64,000 nt of DNA. Source: Cubamyces lactineus. Its lineage: Eukaryota > Basidiomycota > Agaricomycetes > Polyporales > Polyporaceae. The notes below the pieces were generated by a model that was given only the letters and a program-made list of their open reading frames with translations, ran no database searches and had not been told where the DNA came from. Numbering within the stretch: the first letter of the stretch is position 1; every line of letters begins with the position of its first letter. Made by a program: the position numbers and the translations under genes. Of the stretch, positions 55,541-64,000 are shown piece after piece. The stretch spans positions 62,001 through 126,000 of the forward strand of contig JACDTU010000027.1 in assembly GCA_022376465.1 (NCBI GenBank). Direction: 5' to 3'.

Positions 55541-56068
55541 CTTAAACTATCAAGCCTTAAGACGTCAATGAATAGAGAGCTTGTATCTATTCAGCTACTA
55601 GCCCTAGCTTGTCGAAGATAAGCGCGTAGTAGTATTTGCAGTTGAAAGCGAGTTAACGAGCAACCAAAGTCGTATTTCGCGAAGAGACTGAAAGCTGAGG
55701 GTCGCTCTATGGCGTCGCCTCTTATATACATGTATACCAGCCTGTAGACGGAACGTTCTAGCGTATACAAGGACTTTCTGGTGCGTAGTAGTCAGCGCTA
55801 GTCGAACCTAGTAACACTGTGGCAGTGCTGCTGTGTACTGTGCAGAAGCGCTGTGCACTGCGCGGCAGCGACTGTGCACTGTGCAGAAGTAACTGTGCAT
55901 GGAAAGTCCTAGAGCATCCTAGATAATACGAGACTGTTCCATAGAATCCGCCATATACAATCGTAGCTGGAGTCCCAGAGCCTACCATACTTGTATCGTA
56001 CAGAGTAAGTACTAGAAACCGTTACCAGTTCGTCGAGACGTCGCAATACCTATTGTACATTCGTAACA
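55519..56068 (-). repeat. Gy2 5' LTR with promoter
   Basis: 550 bp. TATA box TATATAAG on the sense strand at 55,721-55,728. Predicted transcript start about 55,696, giving U3 of about 372 bp and R plus U5 of about 178 bp. Confidence 0.93.
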
Positions 56069-59000
56069 ACCTACACACGCATAGTAGAGGATTTCGCCGA
56101 TTTCCACGCGGCCATTGTACGCTGTGAACTATATACACCCTGTTAGTATTTGGCTAATCAAGCAGATTATCAACGCACCTTGACACATCGTGCGACGCGT
56201 GTCCTTTTGAGTGGTTTAACCTGCTCTTTCCATGCCGAGCGTGCAACGGTGTTGTTGGGCAAACGAAGGCGAGCCCACTTCCGGACCTTGTACTTGAAAG
56301 ATTCTCGAGGTTGATCTGCATAGAGAAGGGGATCACGCTGGACAAAGTAGTCATAGAGCACAGCGGATTCGTTCGGGGGAAGAGCGCGATGTGTTCTGTC
56401 CATCGCGCGCAGTAGAACATATCCATCCCCTAGATCAAGTGCCCCACGAGGTAGGTGCCCGCTCTTCTGATGTGCGCGGTCAAAGCGGGGGTCCAACGCC
56501 TTCACAGCGTTCTCCTGACAGCGCCGGAACGCCCGCTGCGAGAGGTTGGCGTACGGATTGGAATGCAGGCGGATCTGGCCACAGAGATCACCTATATGCC
56601 GTTCCATAGGGAACTGTGAGACCACGATGAGCGCGCCGATCAAGACAACAAGATCGGGAATATGCCAAAGGAGATGGATGCATGGTCGCACAACGTGCAG
56701 GTTGTCGATGTCGCGTGCGTAATACAGCTCTTCATGCTGCTGAACGGCGTACGAAAGGCGTTCGCTAGCTTCCCGGAGATCAGCCTGAGGGATGACTTCA
56801 GACCAGATGAGCATCATGCCGCGCACTAGACTGCACAGCTGTCGCCAAAAGCTTCGACCTAGCCTAGTACGCAGTCTTGCAGGAACGTAGCCATAGAACC
56901 AAGTCTTGAACTCTATTGCCTTGTACCCGCTGTTCACCTTCTCTGCAATATTGCGAGGTGGCCGATCGAAGAACCCAGGGAGGTAAGGCATCGACCGCTC
57001 GACCTCACGGCCATGTGCGATCCACTCATCTTCAGCCGCCAGGACAGCATATTCCTTGGTCTTCGGATCAGCGTGAACTGCGCCTTTGATCGTACCTCGC
57101 CAGAGTCCCAGATACAAGTCCGGAATATTGAGGCACCCGAGATGCATGACGTCGAGTGGAAAGAGATGTGGGATGGGTAGTGTTCGTGATAGACCTGAGA
57201 GGAGACTCGGCTTGCATAGTCCAGTCGCCTTGCGGAACCGCTTGTACTGAGTCTCATTTGTCGCCGAGAGGAGATAGCGCAGGTTCTTTTCATACTCGAC
57301 TGGAGAAGGACGGCCGAGCGAGGCAGGCATAATGTCAGCATGGTCAGATGCGCCCAGTGCCTGTAGTAGCGCCGGGTAGTAGTGGGGACCACCTGGTTTA
57401 TGCCGCCCAGGTAGACCACATTGCACGCGACATCCCAAAGCGCCATGGTGGCCGACGCCTCCAGACAGAAGAGCCATAGCAGGTCCGTCGGCAAGAGCAC
57501 ATGCGAGAAACAAGCGTGAGAGGATACGCACGCGGGCGGATGCATCGAAAGCTGGCAAGCCCTCGTGCATAAGCGCAGAGACGTGATAGAATGCTGGGAA
57601 CAGAAAGGAGTCTAGGTTGCCAGGGTGATTTGGCCCAGGGATCACGACACCAGGTAGCATGTAGACCTGCTTGTACCTCTTGTCAGGCCTGATGTTGACG
57701 ATTAGCCACAAGCCCAACCAGCAGTCAGATTGTTTGCTCTGATAGAGCTGCGCGCCGTCAATCGAAAACATAAGGATTGTGTCGTGCTTGCCGATTGTGC
57801 CGTTCGCGATCAGTTCGAGGATCTCAGAGCTAGAAACAATATCAAAGTACTCGCGAAGTCCGTCCGCAGCTACGGGCGTGTTGGCAATAATCTCCGCAGC
57901 CTTCTGGTAGAGCCAAGACATCTCAGCAGACGCTTCATTAGACCGGAAAAGGGCTTGAATTTGTGGCCCGGGTGGCATCGTTGAGAATTGCCGACGGCCG
58001 ACTTTCTTGCCGGCGCGAAGCTTGACAGGACAGTAGCGATCTTCGCCGCACGTAGGGCACCTTTCCAGATCCGCAAACACCCCAGTGTACCCTACACAAC
58101 TATTGACGCACATATCCTCCTTGTGATCAATGACACCGGTGAGCTCCTCGAGGGATTTCTTCACCTGTATGCATGTGAGTATGGTATGTCACAAAGTATG
58201 TACTCTGGCAGGCAGTGACGCACCTTGTGCAGCGTCGGGAGGTGTATGTCAGCAGAGCGTTCATGAATGGCATCGCGAACTGCATCATAGGCCTCGTCCG
58301 AGGCGTTCACGAGTGCGAGATGTACTTTGATTCCGAGCTCGAGATCTGGATTGTCAATCTTGAATGGTTCCTCTGGAGGATTCCGAATTCGGTCGAGGAC
58401 GTCCGGAGTTAAGCCGCACGTGTCGAGAGTCGCGTTCTGCAACAGACGGATGAATTCCAGTGTGACTTTCATGTCATCAAGCGAAACGTTGACTTCAGGA
58501 GTCTCCGTATCGCCTGAGCGCACCTCGGTGAGCGTATGGCCCAGATATCAATCAAGAGGTCAGTTACCTGGGGTCTGTACATTGCCATTGGGCACCGGCT
58601 CATGAGGAATATCTGCTAGGCCCGGGGCATTCTCATCTTGCTGATCATGAGAGTGCGCAGAACGCGATGGCGGGCGCGACGGTGGACGCGATGGTGGAGC
58701 CGACGGCGGCACGGACGGTGGACGCGATGGTGGATGTGACGGCGGCGTGGACGGTGGGTGTGAAGACAGACGCGGCGGCACTGCAGCGAAACCGTCATGC
58801 ATGACTATGCCTTCCTGAGTGAATATGCCGAGTTAGTTATGATATCAGCATACGCGCATATACTCACATTTGGGACCTCTCGTGGCGCGCTTGCTGAGGG
58901 AGAACACCCTCGAGACGCGTGATGCCGACGTGCACGATTGCGCGTGCTTTTTCCTAGTAGCATAGGGCCTCGGTGGTCCGAGTTCAACGCCTCCCGGAGG

Positions 59001-59128
59001 GGGCGGTGGTTGTACCATGTCCTTCGCGAGACCCAGAAGCCGTCGCTGGCATTCACTGCACCCTTGACTTTGCACTTCGCGCAGTCACACCAGATCTTGT
59101 TTTCGCGCTCGTCACCGAGTCTGGGCAT

Positions 59129-60198
59129 TCCGAATCGGTTGTGTTAGACCGGGATGGTGGAATTGGCAAAGGGAGGTGCTGTATAATACATGCGCATGCA
59201 GACCTGTGGACGACACGAGCACCAAGTAAACATATGCCTGCTCCAAACAGAGCAAACGCGGGTCCCATTCCAAACGCGGGCCTGTTTTGAACGTGGGTCT
59301 GCTCCAAACATGGGTCTGCTCCAAACTCGGGTTGGTTTGCTCGGAGCAAGACGCACGTCGTGCCCAAACGAGTCCGGTCGAAGCAATCCAAACACGCAAA
59401 ACATGGTCGAACACAGCAAGATCAGCGATCTGAAGCGGACGCCTGGCGACGGATCGGGCGTCTACATATCGGCCCAGATGGGACCGGTTCAAAGCGTCTG
59501 CACTCCGGGTTTTTCTGCACTGATCATATATCCACGGACCGACACGGATAGCCCCGTTGTAGATTTTGACTGGGATTGAGCAGTTACAGCAGTAAGTACT
59601 ACAGTAGTGTGGGTTTCAGTGGCAATGGTGCCCTATTTGATATGAAGCGCAAGGTCAAGTTGGCGCAACGACGTGCGGGCCCTGTTATTACATACCTGAT
59701 AGCTGCCATCCCACAGCGTCGTCCGGTAGCGTCACAGTCTGGCAAGACGCGTGGCCTGCCGCTTTGCGACGCTCATACGAGTCCAACCTGGGTCGTGTTC
59801 TTTGCTCGTCTCGAGAACCATGCAGTCTGCTATTGAAGGACGTGCGCTCTTGAGTCTAGATACTTGTATGAGAGAGACGAGACGTGGACCGGTTCGTGCT
59901 GATGGAGGAAGAGAGGAAACAAAATCCCAATACTTATGATACTGTATAATACGGTCATATCGGAAAAGTCTAATCACGGGCGGGGTTTTCGGCGCTAATG
60001 CAAGCAGCAGCTTGTACTCGAGCCCTCTCGAGAAGGATTCCGAGTACACGACTCAATCGCATTCAAAGCCTTGTTCAAGTTGAGTACGGTGTATCCCGTT
60101 CCGTTCGACTCCAACGTGCTATTCTCTGGCACGAGTATAGATCTCCTTCATCTTCGATCCACAATCCTTACACCATCTGGAAAGGCCCAGGTATAGCG
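59129..60198. other. Region upstream of the Tnp2 gene with short repeats
   Basis: At about 59,237-59,345 a degenerate unit of about 20-25 bp (TGCTCCAAACATGGGTC and variants) recurs four to five times; such subterminal repeats are usual in CACTA-like elements. The rest, to the F-box-like gene, shows no clear gene. An open frame from ATG 59,998 runs into the F-box-like gene and could be an alternative N-terminus. Confidence 0.45.
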
Positions 60199-62156
60199 AT
60201 GGCGTACGACGCAGCGGAAATCCTACGAGCAGACGGCCTCTTTCATCCGTATTATGGCCTTCCTTCTATAGCATGCAGGAAACTACCTGTGACTCACACT
60301 GGTTCACGAGACGGAGGTGTCGAAGATGGACCAGGCCATCCGGAGACCGCAAGGACGGCGGCTGATCTGGAGGCCTTGAGCCTCAAAGCCCTCCACAACA
60401 GCTATGTTCCTATCAACCAACTTCCTCCGGAGCTCCTCATCATAGTCATGTCTTGGGTGCAATACTCGCCCTTCTACTACCAGTACCACTCTTCGCCGTG
60501 GTGTACTGTTCTCGAAGTATGCCGACATTGGTTTGTTGTCGGAGCGACGGCACCTTCGCTCTGGCGGACCATCTCCCCAGGTACAAATATTCGCCACGCG
60601 TGGATTACCCTCGTGCGATCCAAACAAGCTACCATCGCTGTCGCTCTCCATAAACCACACCATCTGGCCTCCTGCGTACTACTTTCTGGCATAACACTAC
60701 ACGCTCATCGTGTTCGAGATATCTTCTTGAGCGAGCTCTCCTTTCGCGATGCGAAACTACTTACCAGGATGGTGGAGTATATGCCCATGTTGGAAGTCCT
60801 CCGCGTTGGTCTGCAACTCTTTCGGTCTGGTTCCGCGCTTGACCGAGACGTCATTCGTGGTATGCAACTCACACCGGTTCGTTTCCCGCGGCTACGAAGC
60901 CTCTCTGCCAGAGAAGTTCACCTACCCAAATCGACCATCTGGCAGCAACTCGATACATTATGCTTAGACGGATGCCCCGGCATGTCTTTGGATAGCCTCA
61001 TTGCTATGGTTCAAGGGTGCGTCCAAATCGTTGAAATCGAGATCATAAACTCCAAAGTCTCGGTAGTCGGCCCCAATGGCCGAAGTCCAACTCCTCAGAT
61101 CTCGTCGCCATGGACTAGACAGTGCGTAGTACCACTTGCGAAAGTACGGAAACTCCACATCGAGATGGAGCCACGGGTCATTAAACACATCCTCTCCGCC
61201 ATTCTCATCCCGTCCACCACGCAAGTGGCGATCGAGTGGATCGTGAACGAAGCGTCTACGGAGATCGAGCTCACGCTGGGCGTCCTAGCGGCCATGCCGG
61301 ACGATCTAAGCTTCATGCCCATCCTGCAGTCCGAGGATACGAAGGAAGGTGAATTGAGACTGATCTACCAGCGACGTTCTCTGTCCTTGCGTTCTACTAT
61401 ACATCGGCACCCTGTCCGAGACGGAATCAACGTCTCTGACAGCCCAGATGGGACGTGCAATCCTTCGTTCAGCTGCGAATTGTACAATGCCGACAATCGC
61501 CACTGGCGATCCTTTGATACTGCCTTTCCCATCGACGACATCTTGACCATTCTGCACAAGGCACCACTCGAGACGCTCCACCTCGAGCTCTCAGCATTGA
61601 ATGCCAACCTTGTCGATTGGCGCGCTCTCCTGCAGCCTCCTTCGCAAGATGACTATCTCATTGCAGTCTCACGGATACGCACCTTCCACCTTCCGGCGTA
61701 TATTTTCCGCTCTCGACACGCAAGACGCCGAGCACCGAGGCATTTCTGAGCCTGAGGTGCTGTGTCCCGCGCTGCGAGATTTCAAGATGACGGGTCTCGT
61801 TGCGGCGCGCCATGGCCCATCCGGAGCTCCAAGGGGACTTCGCGCACGCGCGCGAGTGTCTCGATCGTCGTGGGAGAGCACTTGGGCGCCCTTCACTCGG
61901 CCTGGACGAGTTGGTGCTCGTCGTGAGCTGCTGCCGTTCTCAAAAGGAGTTCAAAAAGGACAAGGCGCGAGCGCTGGACATCCTAGCCCCCGTGGTAGGC
62001 AAGCTGGTCTATGAACGCGACCGACAAAGCCAGCAGGACGCCCAAGGGCACTCACCCGCACCGAGGAGGCATGCTCGGGCGAGGAAGATGGTGACCTCTA
62101 TACAACGAGTCATGCGCGTAGCTGTTGGATCGGTGGCGGGCTCTCTGTGTCTGTAG
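60199..62156 (+). CDS. F-box-like protein, reading frame shifts near the end
   Basis: ATG 60,199 (MAYDAAEILRADGLFHPYYG) was chosen as it starts the compact protein; an in-frame ATG also exists at 59,998. An F-box-like segment follows (VPINQLPPELLIIVMSWVQY with WCTVLEVCRHWFVVGATAPSLWRTI), then leucine-rich stretches such as FPRLRSLSAREVHLPKSTIW and LDTLCLDGCPGMSLDSLIAM. This is the plan of the large Agaricomycete F-box/LRR-like families, which usually act as substrate receptors of SCF ubiquitin ligases. Around 61,700 the frame ends, but matching C-terminal sequence continues in a second frame (EPEVLCPALRDFKMTG) and, from about 61,800, in a third (FAHARECLDRRGRALGRPSL), ending 62,156. An unrecognised intron, sequencing error or recent decay could explain this. 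Confidence 0.6.
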
Positions 62157-62573
62157 TCAACGTGGCGACTCCAGCCCATGATTGCCTCCTTGCCGGCCTG
62201 TGCTACGCTTTACTTCTCTAGTATCATCAGTAGTATACATGGAACATTCTGTAACCAGTCATATTGTCCACAGGTCCGATCGATACTCACGGGTCTGGAT
62301 AGTAGTACGAACTGACCGTTTCGTAGGTTGAGTACTAGGCGACCTTGAACTCTCTCAATGTCGACCGGACGTCTGCCAATGCACAGGATGGATTGCGCCT
62401 ATGAAAATGAACACTCAAAGTCCGGACTACGCTCCTGGAACGCGGTCAAGAGTAATTGAACATGCATCATGATACAGCATATACTACGAACGACTCACGT
62501 AGCTAATGATACAAACAACACCGACACCAACGACTCAGCCACTCCATTCTCACGCGCCGTATATATGGCCAGA
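62157..62573. other. Intergenic stretch, no gene seen
   Basis: Lies between convergent genes and probably contains both 3' ends. Nothing else recognised. Confidence 0.5.
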
Positions 62574-64000
62574 CTACCGCGACGGGACAGTGAGCAACCG
62601 CCCTGTCCTCAGGTGCTCTATCCCGACCGCGATGCACCCCGCCGGCACGTCCGTCTTCGGCGTCTCCCAATCCCGTACCGTCACCTTCGCGCGACACACG
62701 AACGTCCTATGCTCTGCCCTACCAAACAGGCGCAACGGAACGGGCACCCAGAACCGCACTTCCCACCTGCACGGCCCGTCGGGGTCGTCCGGGAGCAGTC
62801 TGTACTCAGTCTCGACGGCGATCCCACGCGCGGGGTCGAGCCTCGGGGCGGCGAGTCCTGGCGGAACGCCCTTATTTACCGGGGAGCTGATGCGGTGGCC
62901 GCGGTAGGTGGCTTCCCACTCGTACTTGGTCCGCGAGGGCGTCGGATCGAAGGTGTGTGGGTCGGAGCTAGGCTCGGCGACGGTGTGGAACCTGATGGAG
63001 AAGTCGTGGATGGAGTGACGAGGGTAGAAGTACGATGCCGGCTTCGCGTCGTGCACCACTAGCGTGCCCGACCATGCGTAGATGTCTCTATAAACAAAGC
63101 AGGCGTCAGCACATGGCGCATGTCAAACACTGAGTATCGGCACGTACGTCTCGCGACCATCCCAAATCGTACAGTGTCGCTCGTCTGCGAGGACGTCAAC
63201 CTTGAACCGTCGCAGCACATCCGACTGGTCGCGACAAGGCACGCTAAACACGGGCTTGGGCACGGTCTGGCCGTTCTGCCGCTCCGCCTTCTCCCTAGCT
63301 ATGTCCCTCAACACCTCGTCCAACATCGCCGTGGCCGTGCTCCCGTTCTCCTTCCCAGCGTCAGCCTTATTCTTCAAGATAGGCTCCTTCCCCAGGGGGC
63401 ATGACTTGTGCGTCAATGCCGAGGCGGGCAGGGTAAAGGGCTTAAGCTTCAGCGTTGCTTCCGGTGTCGGAGGAGCTTGTAGCGCGAGGAAGGCGCGGAA
63501 GTCCGAGTCGTGAGTCCGCGCGTTCGCACCCTTCGTCTCGTACAAAATGTGCCTTGTATCGTAAGAGAGCGCACTGCTCGGCGTCATCTGTGGCACGAGC
63601 GGCAGTGGCTTATACGCGCGCGAAGACTTGAGCGAGATCGCGGAAGTAGGGTCCGACTGGTGTCGGGGGCTCGCAGGGCTGCGGCGGGCACTGGTAGTGG
63701 TGCTCGTCGATATGGCATTCGATGAGATGGGTTTGGATCCAAGCGTGTCAATCTCATTTGCAAGTCCATCCCAGGTGCCGTCGGTGGCGTCTGAGAAATC
63801 GCGGAACGTCCTAGACCGCTTCAGGTTCACCATCGCGTCCTCGTCTGCGAAGGTCACCGTCTTCTTGGATGGTGTAGGGGGAGGGAGGCTGTCTTGAGCA
63901 GTGGCGTCCGTTCGAGAGGTTGAGGTTGTGGAGCAGAACGAAGGGAATGGGGTACAACCAGCAACGACGCTCGGCACCTCGCTTGTCCTCCGCGCATACT
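62574..64000 (-). CDS. Hypothetical fungal protein, partial at the window edge
   Basis: Two visible exons: 64,000-63,148 (open to the edge, so the start is outside) and 63,087-62,574, joined over a GTACGT...TAG intron to read TIWDGRETDIYAWSGTLVV. The first exon is Ser/Thr/Pro-rich and probably disordered, with PPTPSKKTVTFADED, a stretch like those found in cell-cycle-regulated proteins. The second exon looks like a compact beta-rich domain (YEWEATYRGHRISSPV, RWEVRFWVPVPLRLFG). No signal peptide or membrane segment is visible. Family not recognised. Codon use and intact frame suggest an ordinary host gene. Confidence 0.7.

Larger units (their letters stand above)
47149..56068 (-). mobile_element. 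Gy2: complete Ty3/gypsy chromovirus-type element
   Basis: 8,920 bp with 550-bp LTRs (47,149-47,698 and 55,519-56,068) and the 5-bp target repeat ACCTA at 47,144-47,148 and 56,069-56,073. The LTRs start TGTTACG and end CGTAACA; I see one difference (T at 47,669, C at 56,039). Sense-strand order: 5' LTR, self-complementary primer site, AUG-free ORF1, gag, pol with chromodomain, a fourth ORF, polypurine tract, 3' LTR. All frames are open, so it appears recent and possibly active. Confidence 0.95.
46838..59128 (-). pseudogene. Tnp2-type (CACTA/Plavaka-like) transposase, split by Gy2
   Basis: First ATG 59,128: MPRLGDERENKIWCDCAKCK with VSRRTWYNH, a Cys/His cluster typical of the N-terminus of Tnp2-like fungal transposases. 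After introns: SLDDMKVTLEFIRLL (58,490 region), then from 58,164 MCVNSCVGYTGVFADLERCP with CGEDRYCP, RQFSTMPPGPQIQALFRS, SIDGAQLYQSKQSDCWLGLW (catalytic-type Asp), FPLDVMHLGCLNIPDLYLGL, and FPMERHIGDLCGQIRLHSNP (catalytic-type Glu). The last exons read FTAYNGRVEIGEILYYACVG, then Gy2 (47,149-56,068), then DVQQPVAIIAQF to VDVKAIHSVVAMVP and the stop at 46,838. Without Gy2 and one copy of its 5-bp repeat the frame joins. No other break was seen. The element ends were not identified. Confidence 0.85.

Overview
The window is nuclear DNA of a filamentous basidiomycete, most likely an Agaricomycete. The genes carry many short GT-AG introns. The mobile elements are KDZ (Kyakuja/Dileera/Zisupton) DNA transposons with CxC2-type cysteine clusters, a Tnp2-type CACTA/Plavaka-like transposase and Ty3/gypsy chromovirus-type retrotransposons, and an F-box-like gene sits at the right end. 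About 90% of the window is transposable element, in nested layers; only the right end (about 60,200-64,000) looks like ordinary host sequence. All family names rest on reading motifs in translations, not on database searches.

Layout. (1) 1-13,925: right part of a KDZ element (KDZ1). It has a divergent gene pair, a partner gene on the minus strand (from 6,023 off the left edge) and an apparently intact multi-exon KDZ transposase (8,757-12,477, plus). A 63-bp tandem array and a terminus follow. The partner gene is split by a 5.2-kb near-perfect palindrome (FB1, 279-5,471). (2) 13,926-24,491: three plus-strand multi-exon genes of unknown function; the last is split by a second palindrome (FB2, 18,948-23,626). 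(3) 24,492-28,460: gene-poor DNA with a TGCGAA minisatellite and two diverged copies of a small four-exon gene. (4) 28,461-28,802: tRNA-like sequence and repeats. (5) 28,803-46,023: gypsy element Gy1 (minus), lacking its 3' end and split in the RNase H region by KDZ3 (30,007-41,972). KDZ3 is 11,966 bp with about 1.65-kb inverted repeats, 7-bp target duplications and the same divergent transposase/partner pair. (6) 46,024-46,830: an Hsp70 gene fragment. (7) 46,838-59,128: a Tnp2-type transposase gene split by the complete gypsy element Gy2 (47,149-56,068, 5-bp duplication, LTRs differing at one base). (8) An F-box-like gene and a conserved-looking fungal gene.

How the parts relate. FB1 and FB2 share their terminal sequence and array motif with the right end of KDZ1, so they look like non-autonomous foldback relatives of it. 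KDZ1 and KDZ3 keep one module: a transposase facing a DNA-binding-looking partner. Gy1 and Gy2 are different families but share an unusual expression layout: a predicted self-priming (Tf1-like) primer site, a leader with no AUG in any frame, a long open frame inside that leader, and the heptamer GGGTTTT directly before the gag stop with pol in the -1 frame. Five premature stops across Gy1 and two unknown genes are all TGA in contexts where C-to-T change at a CpG in CGA would explain them, which suggests decay of methylated DNA.
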